Assembly: GCA_964448405.1 (NCBI GenBank)
Contig: CAYUVW010000003.1
Location: 1 to 64,000 of the forward strand
Direction of reading: 5' to 3'
Length of the DNA stretch: 64,000 bases
DNA from: DAORHV01 sp964448405
Lineage (GTDB): Bacteria; Patescibacteriota; Gracilibacteria; Peribacterales; Peribacteraceae
The translations under genes and the position numbers were made by a program. This document shows, in pieces, positions 52,277 to 61,395 of this stretch. Within the stretch, counting starts at the first letter, position 1. The number at the start of each line of letters is the position of its first letter. The notes under the pieces are model-generated. The model was not told the origin of the DNA and made no database searches. It saw only the letters and a list, made by a program, of their open reading frames with translations.

Positions 52277-52307
52277 AGGGAAAGAAGGAAGGGGCAAGAT
52301 TGTGCCG

Positions 52308-52313
52308 ATTGTA
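52308..52313 (-). promoter_or_regulatory. -10 element for the 51641 gene
   Basis: TACAAT on the minus strand, 31 nt before the ATG; the intervening leader is rich in C and T. Confidence 0.4.
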
Positions 52314-52383
52314 CCGGAAAAGTATTACGTGCGGGTACTACGGTTGGTGACTCGGCTAGGTTGCCGATAATGGCTTCTCGGCG

Positions 52384-52389
52384 TACAAT
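52384..52389 (+). promoter_or_regulatory. -10 element for the 52410 gene
   Basis: TACAAT, 20 nt before the ATG, divergent from the 51641 gene. Confidence 0.4.
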
Positions 52390-52409
52390 GTTCAGAAATC
52401 ATATTTTCC

Positions 52410-52838
52410 ATGCAAAACGACCATTCACTCGATTCGGCGCCGCTTCTCACCCATGTCGTAGAGCATTTCTTCGAGCATGGCGTGTATGTCGGCCCCGAAC
52501 GTACGTTCGACGAACGCTACAAAGCGCTGTTTGCGCGCGCAACGCTCCTCGGCGATGCCGGTCAGCAGATCATCGAGTTTATGGAGAACAGCGTCAGGGA
52601 ATATGAGCCGTTGCTCCGTGCCATTAACGATCTTGGATTACTCGCAGCAATGGCGAAAAACAACTCCGGATCTGCTGATTGGAAGCCGATCGCCGACCGC
52701 GTACGCACGCAGCTCATTATTGCCGACAAGCGCTATGCCGATCCAAAGGCGGTTGAATATTCGGTAAAGAACCTTACCGGCGTGCTGAATGACGCCATCG
52801 AACTGTTCAAGGCACGCGAGCAGCAGTCTTCTATCTGA
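52410..52838 (+). CDS. small helical soluble protein, unknown
   Basis: 142 residues, predicted mostly alpha-helical. Contains YVGPERTFDERYKALFARAT (about 26-45) and IIEFMENSVREYEPLLRAIN. No signal peptide, membrane helix or recognised domain. It overlaps the convergent nrdR gene by 8 bp at the 3' ends. Confidence 0.55.
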   Translation: MQNDHSLDSAPLLTHVVEHFFEHGVYVGPERTFDERYKALFARATLLGDAGQQIIEFMENSVREYEPLLRAINDLGLLAAMAKNNSGSADWKPIADRVRTQLIIADKRYADPKAVEYSVKNLTGVLNDAIELFKAREQQSSI

Positions 52839-53277
52839 AGAGCTTGCCCAGCTCGTTCTTGAATTCCTCCACGTCCTTGAATTCACGATGCACCGACGCA
52901 AAGCGGATGTATGCCACTTTGTCGATCTTCGCGAGCGCCTGCATGACGTCTTTGCCGATGGTCGTGCTTTCCACTTCTTGCTTGTTCTTGCCCCATTTTT
53001 CTTCCAGTGCGTTCAGCATGGTATCGATGTCTTTCTGGCTGACCGGGCGCTTGGTACACGCCACCCACACGCCACGCTCCAATTTCGTGCGGCTGTAGGG
53101 TTCGCGGGTACCGTCGCGCTTGACCACGATAAACGTCGAAAGCTCCTGGCGTTCGAACGTCGTGAAGCGGTGATCGCACTTAGGACACTCGCGGCGGCGG
53201 CGCACGGCACGGCCTTCCTCGGTGAGACGCGAGTCGATGACGGCCGTATCCTCGGATTTGCATCGTGGACAGCGCAT
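52831..53277 (-). CDS. nrdR: transcriptional repressor NrdR
   Basis: 148 residues, full length. NrdR senses ATP/dATP and represses ribonucleotide reductase genes. The zinc ribbon MRCPRCKSEDTAVIDSR with RRRECPKCDHRFTTFER holds both Cys pairs. The ATP-cone follows: FIVVKRDGTREPYSRTKLER (about 49-68), and IGKDVMQALAKIDKVAYIRFASV near the end. No NrdR box or RNR gene was noticed in the window. Its 3' end overlaps the convergent gene by 8 bp. Confidence 0.97.
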   Translation of the reverse strand: MRCPRCKSEDTAVIDSRLTEEGRAVRRRRECPKCDHRFTTFERQELSTFIVVKRDGTREPYSRTKLERGVWVACTKRPVSQKDIDTMLNALEEKWGKNKQEVESTTIGKDVMQALAKIDKVAYIRFASVHREFKDVEEFKNELGKLFR

Positions 53278-53317
53278 ACGCAGAGACTAGCGCATGCCGT
53301 GCCGTCGCGGAATCGGT

Positions 53318-53932
53318 TTACGAACCTTGTTTCTCGATGCGGATACCGCCCTGGCGCAGCACCATGACAGTATCCCCCTCCATACGCACCACGGTGGAGG
53401 GCGGCGTCTTGCGCAAGAGCCCTTCGTCAATCACCAAGTCTGGCTGCACCCCGCCGAATTGCTTTAAGAGCGACGGCACATCGTAGGCTTCCGGCATGCC
53501 ATGGATATTGGCCGAAGTGGTGCTGAGCGGAGTCGGATGACGTGCGGCCAACTCCATGGCGATGGGGTGCGACGAAATACGTACTCCCAGCGTTTCGGCT
53601 TTGCCAACCGGCGTGGGATGCACTGCCGGCGCTTCGGTGCGTACTGGCAGTACCAGCGTCAGCGGTCCGGGAAGATGGCGGCGGGCAAGGCTGGCTGCCA
53701 CAGGCGTCCATTCCACGTAGCGCTCAGAACGCTCCTTCGAAGCGAAGAGCGCACTGACGGGCAGCTGCGGCGGCCGACGTTTGATGGCAAACAGTCTGGC
53801 TACCGCTTGCGGATCGGCCAGGTCGCACGTAATGCCGTAGCAGGTCTCGGTTGCATGCACGATCACGCCGCCCCGCGCGAGCAGCGCCAACGCTTCATCC
53901 ACGGCCTTTGGGGTGGCGGGTACGATCTTCAT
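53318..53932 (-). CDS. tsaC: L-threonylcarbamoyladenylate synthase (Sua5/YrdC)
   Basis: 204 residues from ATG 53932, single YrdC domain. Makes threonylcarbamoyl-AMP for t6A, working with TsaB (6.6 kb) and TsaD. GGVIVHATETCYGITCDLAD (about 27-46), the KxR...K-type motif in AIKRRPPQLPVSALF (about 54-68), LPGPLTLVLP near 93, LGVRISSHP and STTSANIHG are present. In the usual KRP.xxPL motif the second basic residue is replaced (Gln). CATAAT, overlapping the dnaE stop region, lies about 9 nt upstream. Confidence 0.9.
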   Translation of the reverse strand: MKIVPATPKAVDEALALLARGGVIVHATETCYGITCDLADPQAVARLFAIKRRPPQLPVSALFASKERSERYVEWTPVAASLARRHLPGPLTLVLPVRTEAPAVHPTPVGKAETLGVRISSHPIAMELAARHPTPLSTTSANIHGMPEAYDVPSLLKQFGGVQPDLVIDEGLLRKTPPSTVVRMEGDTVMVLRQGGIRIEKQGS

Positions 53933-53942
53933 GCGAAGTGGA

Positions 53943-56900
53943 TTATGCAACGACCGCGTAGCGCTTCACGGTGTCCTCGATGTGCTTTTCCAGAATCGGT
54001 GACATGGAAATGGTCAGTCCGACCGGCACGATGTTGTCACCGATCTTCAACTGCACTTTTTCGCGACCGGGAAATGTCTCGAAGACTTTCTTCAGTTCCA
54101 GCAGCAGTTGCTTCGAAGCGCGTGCGGGCAGCGCAATGGTGTGTACCGAAATTTGCGTCGCAGAGTCGGCGTGCAGCGGCTCGACCGTCGCGGATGACGC
54201 AGGAGTCGTTGCGCTTGCTTGCGCGGTGCTCAGGCCAACCTTTGCAGCCGGTGCTGTCATATCCATACCCCCCTTGATCCAGGTGCTCACCGGACCCAAA
54301 AACTCTTGCGAGGTAACGCTTGGCTTTGGCTCTTCCTCAAGGGTCGCCACAATCACTTCGCCTTCTTCCGTCAGCAGCTCAACACTGTCGGTCATGGCCG
54401 GCTTGGCGCGCGGTCGCCACTGCTTGGCCCCGTCTTCGTCATACATACCGGCGTCCCTGGCTTTCTCAATCATCATCGACAACGAAGCGCGCTTCACCGC
54501 ATCGGCGCGCAATTGCGGCAAGCCCATGCGCATCTCCAGCGTACCGCCCATTACCAGCACCGTGTCCGGCTTGGCGATTGCTTCCGCAGCCTGGGCGTAG
54601 GTGCGCGGGAAGAGCGTGATTTCCATCTTGCCGGTCGGGTCCTCTATGGAGAGGATCGCCATCGATTCGCCCTTCTTCGTGCGCAGGACTTTTACGTTCT
54701 CCACGATGCCGGCCACCGTGATCTTGCGGCCGACGTCGTCGCCGTTCAGCGACTCGATGAGTCGAGCTTTTTTGCCGATGTATTTGCGCAGTCCGGCCAG
54801 CGGATGACTGCTGACGTAGAGTCCCAATGTTTCCTTTTCCCACGCCAGTTTCTGCTGCGAGGTCGCCGGTTCCATGGCATCGAAGGCGATTGCCACGCCG
54901 GCGCCGCCACTGGCCATGGCGAACATGTCGGTTTGCGACGAGCCGGCGTCCCCGATGGACTTACTGAATTCCACGACTTTGGTGTATTGCGAAACAAGAG
55001 TTCCGCGTTCACAGAGCGAGTCCAGCGCGCCGGATTTTGCCAGTGACTCCAGGAACTTCTTGTTCAGAATCTTACTCGGCACGCGGCGGGCAAAGTCTTC
55101 CAATGAGGCGAACTTTCCGCCCTCGTCGCGGATCGCAATAATCTGTCGCACCGAGCTTTCGCCAATGCCTTTAATAGCCGCCAGTCCGAAGCGGATTTTC
55201 TTGTCCGGCAACGACGTGAAGTGCGCCAAGGATTCATTCACGTCCGGCGGCAGCACGTCTAAGCCCATAGCGCGCGATTCCTCGATTTCAATGCTGATGC
55301 GTTCGGTATCGCCGTCTTCGCTGCTGAGCAGGGCCGCCATGAATTCGGTCGGATAGTGGGCCTTCAGGTAGGCCGTTTCGTAGGCAACACGCGCGTAACA
55401 GGCGCCGTGCGATTTATTGAAACCATAGCCTGCGAACGGCGTGATGACGTCGTCGAACAGCTCCACCGCCAACTTTTTCGCGTAGCCTTTCGCTACGGCA
55501 CCTTTAATGAACAAGTCGCGCTGAGCGTCCAGTTCCTTCTTAATTTTTTTACCGATGGCACGGCGCAACAAGTCGGCTTCGCCGAGCGAGAATCCGGCGA
55601 ACACACGCGCCATTTCCAAGATTTGCTCCTGGTAAATACCCACGCCGTAAGTGGGCTTCAAGATAGGCTCCAAGTCGGCGTGCAGGTACTTCACCTCCTT
55701 TAAACCGTGCTTGCACTTAATGTAATCGGGGATCTTTTCCATTGGACCCGGGCGATACAACGACACCATAGCCGTGATGTCGTCGAACGCACTTGGCTTC
55801 AATTGTTTCAGGTACCGACGCATGCCGCCGGACTCAAGCTGGAACACGCCCGTCGTCTCGCCGCGTGACAGCAGCTCGAACGTGGCCTTGTCGTCCAGCG
55901 GGATGGTCCGGATGTCGATTTTCACTTTGTGCATGCGCTCGATAATGAGCAGCGCAGTCTGGATAATGGTGAGGTTTTTCAGACCCAGGAAGTCCATCTT
56001 CAGCAGACCGAGCGACTCCAGGGGCTTGGCGTGGTACTGCGTAATGATGGTCTGGTCGTCCTTGGGCGCGCGCTGCAACGCGGTGTACTTGGTGGCGGCC
56101 TCGGGCGTAATAACAACACCGCAGGCGTGCACCGAGACGTGACGCGCTTTACCTTCCAATTTCTGTGCGACGTCCAAGATTTTGCGATACACCTCGCTGC
56201 TTTCCAATGCGGCTTGCAGCTCCGAACTCTGCAGCGCCTCTTCCAACGATGTTCCAGGCCGTTCGGAAATCAGCTTGGCCAGCGCATTCATTTCAGCGAA
56301 CGACACGCCGTAGGCGCGTCCCACGTCCTTTACCGCGGCGCGGGCGGCCAGCGTTCCGAACGTGCAGATCTGCACCACGCGGTCGGCGCCGTATTTCGTG
56401 CGCACGTACTCCAGCACTTCGTCGCGGCGGGTATCCGCGAAGTCGATATCGATATCCGGCATGGAGATACGTTCCGGATTCAAAAAGCGCTCGAACAGCA
56501 GTCCGTGTTCCAGCGGGTCCAATGTGGTGATGTCGAGCACGTAACTCACAATCGAGCCGGCGGCTGATCCGCGGCCGGGACCCACCGTAATGCCGCGGCG
56601 CTTGGCCTCGCCCACGATGTCCGAGACGATGAGGAAGTACCCCGAGAAGCCCATTTTGTCGATGACGCCGAGTTCGTATTCCAGACGCTCGGCAATCAAT
56701 TTCTTCTTGGCGTCGTCGGCGTTCGGGTAGCGCAACTTGGCGCCCGCGGCGCATTGATCCTTCAATAACTGGGGCTCGGTCTGGGTTGCGGTGACGGGGA
56801 ATTTCGGAATTTTATAATTACCGAACGGGATCTTCACGTTGCAGCGGTCGGCAATGACGCGCGTGTTTTCCAGTGCTTCCGGCACGTGGCCGAACGCACG

Positions 56901-57665
56901 TTCCATGTCGGCGAATTCACGCATGGAGAAATCGCTGTCGCGCATGGAGAAGCGTCCGGCGTCCGCCACATTGGAACTCTTTTGAATGCAGAGCAGCACG
57001 TCGTGGGCCTCGGCGTCCTCAATACGACAGTAGTGGCTTGAGCAACTGGCGACCAGTGGTACGCCCAACTCCTTGCCGAAGCGAATGAGTTGTTGATTCA
57101 CCTCGGCCTGACCGGGAACGTTGGGCAGGTCCATCAACTCGAAGTACAGGTTTTCTTTTCCGAAGAACGAGCGGTATTGATCCACCAACGTCTTCAGGCG
57201 GTCGAAGTCTTCGGCCAGCGCTGCCTGCGGAATGGCGCCCGAAATCGGTCCCGAGAGCGCAATCAGTCCCTTGCCGTATTGGGCCAACAGCTCGGCGTCC
57301 ACACGGGGCTTGTAATACATGCCTTCCAGCGCGGCGCGGGTGGCAAGCTCCAGTAAGTTGGCGTAGCCCTCGTCGGTTTCGGCCAGCAGCACCAGCGGAT
57401 AGCGACGGGTGTCCATGGAGCTGTCTTTATCGTGGCGGGTGCGGGCGGCGACATACGCCTCCAGTCCAATCAATCCTTTTAAGCCGTGTTCTTTGCAGGA
57501 TTTGTAGAATTCGATCAGGCCGTAGGTGTATCCCTTATCCGCCAATCCCACCGCGGTGTGCCCCAATTCCTTGGCACGCAGCACGATTTCCTCGGGCGTC
57601 GGCAACGCCTCCAGCAGCGAAAAGGTGGAGTGACAGTGGATGTGGACGAAATCTTCCGGCTTCAT
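53943..57665 (-). CDS. dnaE: DNA polymerase III alpha subunit (DnaE)
   Basis: 1240 residues. Replicative polymerase, DnaE1-type. The PHP domain (about 1-280) opens FVHIHCHSTFSLLEALPTPE; most metal ligands look present. The palm has PGRGSAAGSIVSYVLDI and the catalytic PDIDIDFADTRRDEV (about 400). VSVHACGVVITPE and LRRAIGKKIKKE mark thumb and fingers. The tandem HhH region is IRFGLAAIKGIGESSVRQII. The OB domain has ITVAGIVENVKVLRTKKGES (about 985). A C-terminal tail with a Thr/Ala linker replaces the usual tau-binding end. The start is fixed by TGG-TACACT 6 nt before the ATG. Confidence 0.98.
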   Translation of the reverse strand: MKPEDFVHIHCHSTFSLLEALPTPEEIVLRAKELGHTAVGLADKGYTYGLIEFYKSCKEHGLKGLIGLEAYVAARTRHDKDSSMDTRRYPLVLLAETDEGYANLLELATRAALEGMYYKPRVDAELLAQYGKGLIALSGPISGAIPQAALAEDFDRLKTLVDQYRSFFGKENLYFELMDLPNVPGQAEVNQQLIRFGKELGVPLVASCSSHYCRIEDAEAHDVLLCIQKSSNVADAGRFSMRDSDFSMREFADMERAFGHVPEALENTRVIADRCNVKIPFGNYKIPKFPVTATQTEPQLLKDQCAAGAKLRYPNADDAKKKLIAERLEYELGVIDKMGFSGYFLIVSDIVGEAKRRGITVGPGRGSAAGSIVSYVLDITTLDPLEHGLLFERFLNPERISMPDIDIDFADTRRDEVLEYVRTKYGADRVVQICTFGTLAARAAVKDVGRAYGVSFAEMNALAKLISERPGTSLEEALQSSELQAALESSEVYRKILDVAQKLEGKARHVSVHACGVVITPEAATKYTALQRAPKDDQTIITQYHAKPLESLGLLKMDFLGLKNLTIIQTALLIIERMHKVKIDIRTIPLDDKATFELLSRGETTGVFQLESGGMRRYLKQLKPSAFDDITAMVSLYRPGPMEKIPDYIKCKHGLKEVKYLHADLEPILKPTYGVGIYQEQILEMARVFAGFSLGEADLLRRAIGKKIKKELDAQRDLFIKGAVAKGYAKKLAVELFDDVITPFAGYGFNKSHGACYARVAYETAYLKAHYPTEFMAALLSSEDGDTERISIEIEESRAMGLDVLPPDVNESLAHFTSLPDKKIRFGLAAIKGIGESSVRQIIAIRDEGGKFASLEDFARRVPSKILNKKFLESLAKSGALDSLCERGTLVSQYTKVVEFSKSIGDAGSSQTDMFAMASGGAGVAIAFDAMEPATSQQKLAWEKETLGLYVSSHPLAGLRKYIGKKARLIESLNGDDVGRKITVAGIVENVKVLRTKKGESMAILSIEDPTGKMEITLFPRTYAQAAEAIAKPDTVLVMGGTLEMRMGLPQLRADAVKRASLSMMIEKARDAGMYDEDGAKQWRPRAKPAMTDSVELLTEEGEVIVATLEEEPKPSVTSQEFLGPVSTWIKGGMDMTAPAAKVGLSTAQASATTPASSATVEPLHADSATQISVHTIALPARASKQLLLELKKVFETFPGREKVQLKIGDNIVPVGLTISMSPILEKHIEDTVKRYAVVA

Positions 57666-57671
57666 GTCGTG

Positions 57672-57680
57672 AGTGTACCA
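57672..57680 (-). promoter_or_regulatory. extended -10, leaderless start for dnaE
   Basis: TGG-TACACT on the minus strand, 6 nt before the ATG at 57665. Confidence 0.55.
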
Positions 57681-57751
57681 AGAAAAACGACCCGCAGGAC
57701 AAAAAGGTTCACAAGGCTTTTCCTCATGACTGCATGCCTTTCCCTGCGCTT

Positions 57752-59524
57752 CTAGTACCCGCTTTGCGGGTCGCCCTGCTCAACGCGGCAACCGGGGTAC
57801 AGCTCGGGTTCCATATCGGCCCATTTATCGCGTTCTTGCTGCGACGGATCTTGCTGGCAGTAGGCGCACCACGGTTTGCAGTCACCGTCCTGTGGCGTGC
57901 CGCCGCAATCACAGGCGTCCACGTCCAGGCCGTCCGGCTCTTCGGCGCTCTTGGGAATGCACAGGCATTTAATGTGCGTGCGGGTATCGGTGTACTCCCC
58001 GGAGACATACGGATGACACGCCGGGTTAAAAATACGTTTTTGCATGTTGTCCAGCGTGCCGTCGACCTCGCTGCAATGGCCGTTGACGCATTGTCGTAAC
58101 ATGAAATAGCCGAAGTCCTGAATATACTCCGGCAACTCCTTCTCCGCTACCTCGCTGAGCGTCGTAATGGCGGTCTGGAGCGGAGCGTAGGCTTGCATCG
58201 TGCGTTCAATGGCATCGCGGCTGGCCGCCTCCAGAAAGCCGGTCTGACGGTCGACGCTGGCCGAAATGGAGCGGTATTGCGCCGGGGCGTCCGCGCCGTA
58301 GATCAATAAGAACATCGAGCGTTCAATACCCTCTCCACCTTCCGCGCGTACCGGGAGTGGGCGGTTGTTGCCCAGGGCGTTCTTTTTTGCCGTGAAGCGC
58401 CGTTGCATCAAAATGGGATTGCTGAAAATCGAGAAATAGTCGTACGCAGGGCGCAGGTGGACGCCCACTGGCAGCGCTTCCTCCGGAGGAGGATTGAACG
58501 TTTGGAAGAACACGCCGGGTGCGATCTCCACTTCACGCATGTTGTCTTCGCTGTAGTAGTCCGGATAGTCGTCCAACATGGAGTCGGGAGCGGCATCCCC
58601 GGGATTCAATGCCACCAAAGGCACCTGTGGTCGCAAGCAGCCGGTCCGCTCCTCGTGATCCGGCGGAGGATCCATGACGGCAGGGAACGAGCTTGTCGGC
58701 GTCGTGCCCCGCAAATCAGCGATAATCGTGTCGAGATTCGTGAGAAATTGCTCAAGAGACGTAGTCATGTTTTTTGCAAATTCAATCGTGCCCTCGTTGT
58801 CGCCGCCGTCGCCGTTTAAAAATCGCAACATATCGGTCATTTCCTGCGTTGGGTCAGGCATGTTTTCCAGCACAGATGCGTCGCAGCCGTAACTCTTGAT
58901 ATCGGAGCTGTCCACGACAATCGCGCCGCCGTCGGCAATCACGTAGCCGATGGAATGAGGTGAATAATCCGTGGTGTAAGGGCACTGTGCGGCATCTGCG
59001 TGCGTATCCGTAATACCGCTTCCGCTCCCACTTGCCAGCAGAGCTTCACTTTCCCAAAAATATTCGTATTGCAGAATGTCGCTCTGGATCGACGGGTCAT
59101 TGCCGCCGAGTAGCAGGAGATCGTAGGCTTTCACCGCGAAGCTCAGCACTTCGATCAAGATGCGCATCGACTCCAATTTGCAGGCCTCCGCGTCATCCAC
59201 GATTGTCGTTCGCAGCTCGTTGATTTTGTCTTCCAATAAATCCACGTCGCTCTGAAAGCAGATCGTGTTTTCTTTGGTGTATGCCTGGTAGCGCGAGATT
59301 TGCCGGCGCACATCAATGAATTCACGAATGCTGGCCTCGGCCTCGGCCAAGTAACCATTGTCCGTATTCGGATTGCACGTGCCGGCCGGCCGAGAGTCCG
59401 CCGTCGACATGCCGGCGTCGATGCGGTCGAGCACTTCCTGGAGCCACGGAGACAGCGCTTCGGCGTGCACAGCAACGGGCAGCAGGAGAGTTATCAGGCC
59501 GACGGTGAGAGAAAAGCGGCGCAT
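57752..59524 (-). CDS. exported Cys-rich protein, last gene of the five-gene secretion operon
   Basis: 590 residues with a cleavable signal peptide (about 1-21, LTVGLITLLLPVAVHA). No domain recognised. The N-terminal third is helical with single cysteines (GTCNP, ENTICFQ, AEACKLES). The middle holds YAPLQTAITTLSEVAEKELP and other helices. The C-terminal 100 residues are Cys-rich, with RQCVNGHCSEVD, HIKCLCIPKSAEEPDG, DACDCGGTPQDGDCKPWCAY and GCRV. The many even-spaced cysteines predict disulfides outside the membrane. It starts 2 nt after the upstream gene's stop. A palindrome ACCCGC-AAA-GCGGGT lies at its 3' end. Confidence 0.7.
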   Translation of the reverse strand: MRRFSLTVGLITLLLPVAVHAEALSPWLQEVLDRIDAGMSTADSRPAGTCNPNTDNGYLAEAEASIREFIDVRRQISRYQAYTKENTICFQSDVDLLEDKINELRTTIVDDAEACKLESMRILIEVLSFAVKAYDLLLLGGNDPSIQSDILQYEYFWESEALLASGSGSGITDTHADAAQCPYTTDYSPHSIGYVIADGGAIVVDSSDIKSYGCDASVLENMPDPTQEMTDMLRFLNGDGGDNEGTIEFAKNMTTSLEQFLTNLDTIIADLRGTTPTSSFPAVMDPPPDHEERTGCLRPQVPLVALNPGDAAPDSMLDDYPDYYSEDNMREVEIAPGVFFQTFNPPPEEALPVGVHLRPAYDYFSIFSNPILMQRRFTAKKNALGNNRPLPVRAEGGEGIERSMFLLIYGADAPAQYRSISASVDRQTGFLEAASRDAIERTMQAYAPLQTAITTLSEVAEKELPEYIQDFGYFMLRQCVNGHCSEVDGTLDNMQKRIFNPACHPYVSGEYTDTRTHIKCLCIPKSAEEPDGLDVDACDCGGTPQDGDCKPWCAYCQQDPSQQERDKWADMEPELYPGCRVEQGDPQSGY

Positions 59525-59526
59525 GA

Positions 59527-61395
59527 TTACGGGGAGGTGCCGTCGTCTGCCTTACGGGGGAAGGGGCCTGTCCATGGGCAGGGGGTTTTTGTCAGTGGTG
59601 CCCTGGCCAATTCGCGCAGCAACGTTGCGGTCTCGTCGATGGCCTGCGCGATGGTGCCTACCATTTTTCGTTGCACCGGCAACCACTGGTCCAGCGCTAT
59701 GCGTTGACCAATGGCAACGGCATCTCCGGTGTAGATTCCCTGGTCTTCCCGCACGCCGGCAAGTTCGTCTTGTGCGTTGCCTGTCGTTGCGCCGATGGTA
59801 TACAACGGCGAGTTTGCGCGGCGGTTTTCACGGTATGCACAGAAGCCGGCAAGCGGGTGCGGCGGCAAGCCCGTAATAGAGCAGTACTCACGTTCGTATT
59901 CTTGCGCCAACTCATGGCCGAGGTAGTTCGGCAGCGCGAACGGAGTCATTTGTGCCAGTTCGGAATATAGGCCCAAATGCGGGTCTTGGCGCATGCACGC
60001 CAAGTAGGGCGAGGTCGCCTCACCGACGACGTTCGGACTGCGATTACTCACCAATGTGTGACCGCTATGCGACTGCGCCACGCAGAAGGCAATGTAACAG
60101 GCGTGGGCCATGATTTCGTCTTTGTACATCACGCGGTTTTCCGGGTCGCAGATATGATTCACATCCGCCGCCTTCAATGCGGGATTCAAGAATCGCTCGT
60201 CGGACGGATCCCACAACGGCGTTCCATCGTCCTGAAAGAGCGCGGTGATTTCCGGACACAATTCCGGACCGTCAATGGTCGTGCGCTCCTGCTCGTCGCA
60301 ACGAATAAGGTTAATATCGTCTTCATTTTCCGGTGATGCGCAATTCTCCACCGGAGCAGGTACCTTGCGGCACAAATATCCCAGTCGCCCCGCACTGCGA
60401 CTGCACAACGGGCTCTGAATTTCCGGCATTGAGCTGAAGTCCGCAGTGCCCTCGTAGGTGAAGGGGTATGCCAACTGATCGCCGCCGTCGTGATATTCCG
60501 GGTAATCGCCGGCTTTCTTGATTTCCCGCATGCGGGTGAAGTGGTCGGGGTAGATCCACATGAGGCCCAGGTCATCCGCACGCGCCCATAACCCAAGATT
60601 TTTACCGTCTAATTTCGGCACAACGTACTCGCCCTTTTTCGCGTAATCCGTGGCTTTGATGTTCAGCGCATCGGCCAATTCCCGCAATGCCATGCCGATG
60701 GTATAGCCGTCGTTGTCACCATCCAGAAACGGCGTCCACGACGCTATTTCCGGATCCGCCTCGCGCTCGTTGCGGAAGTAGCCGTGCTGGTAGGTCCACA
60801 GCAGTTCGTCGGATATGCCGTCTTGCTGTATTTCGGGATTCAGCTTGTTCTCCAAAACGTCGTTTGCCTCATCGGGCCATGCCAGAATGGTTGTTCCTGT
60901 TGCGGTCCAAATGCGCGTGGTGAGCAGCGTGGAAAAGCCCACGTTGGCCGGGCGGTTGGGTTGGTCCGAAAGCGCCAGTGATCCGCCGTTGGCCACTACG
61001 GTCAATACGTCGCCCAGGTTGTCGAAATCCATCTCGGTTTTCACCAGCGAGAGGATCGAGTCGCGCAACGAATCGCAGCCGGCGCCGTCGTTAATGCCGC
61101 CGATGCTGAAGGTGATCGGCGTCCTGTTGTGGAAGGTGTTTTTATTCAGGCACAGCACGCCAATGTCGTTCAGTAGCGCGGCTTGCACGTCGCTTGGGAA
61201 CAGCTCGATTCCATCACCCTGCCAGTCCTCCATTTCCCGTATGACGAAATCCACAATCTTCTCACTCGGCATTTGCGGATGACGCGTCAGCTCGAATGCG
61301 TTGTCGAAGAATTGATCAAACACAGACGTAGTGATCGCCGATGCAGGGAGCGGCAGCGCTAGGAGAACGCCGATGAGCAATGCGCGGAGCTTCAT
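59527..61395 (-). CDS. exported protein, fourth gene of the operon
   Basis: 622 residues. Signal peptide about 1-20 (ALLIGVLLALPLPASA). The N-terminal part (about 25-180) is helical, with MPSEKIVDFVIREMEDWQGD. An acidic central region has a DxDxDG-like loop, TPFLDGDNDGYTIGMALREL (about 220-239), possibly a calcium site. Later parts have scattered cysteines (PLCSRSAGRLGYLCRKVP, NHICDPENR, HACYIAFCVAQSHSG, REYCSITG, GFCAYREN). No family recognised. Its ATG overlaps the preceding stop by 4 nt (ATGA), indicating coupled translation. Confidence 0.7.
   Translation of the reverse strand: MKLRALLIGVLLALPLPASAITTSVFDQFFDNAFELTRHPQMPSEKIVDFVIREMEDWQGDGIELFPSDVQAALLNDIGVLCLNKNTFHNRTPITFSIGGINDGAGCDSLRDSILSLVKTEMDFDNLGDVLTVVANGGSLALSDQPNRPANVGFSTLLTTRIWTATGTTILAWPDEANDVLENKLNPEIQQDGISDELLWTYQHGYFRNEREADPEIASWTPFLDGDNDGYTIGMALRELADALNIKATDYAKKGEYVVPKLDGKNLGLWARADDLGLMWIYPDHFTRMREIKKAGDYPEYHDGGDQLAYPFTYEGTADFSSMPEIQSPLCSRSAGRLGYLCRKVPAPVENCASPENEDDINLIRCDEQERTTIDGPELCPEITALFQDDGTPLWDPSDERFLNPALKAADVNHICDPENRVMYKDEIMAHACYIAFCVAQSHSGHTLVSNRSPNVVGEATSPYLACMRQDPHLGLYSELAQMTPFALPNYLGHELAQEYEREYCSITGLPPHPLAGFCAYRENRRANSPLYTIGATTGNAQDELAGVREDQGIYTGDAVAIGQRIALDQWLPVQRKMVGTIAQAIDETATLLRELARAPLTKTPCPWTGPFPRKADDGTSP

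Noticed and set aside
53501..54277. 258-codon plus-strand frame across the sua5/dnaE junction
   Set aside because: It overlaps two well-supported genes on the other strand and has Arg/Ser-rich shadow composition.
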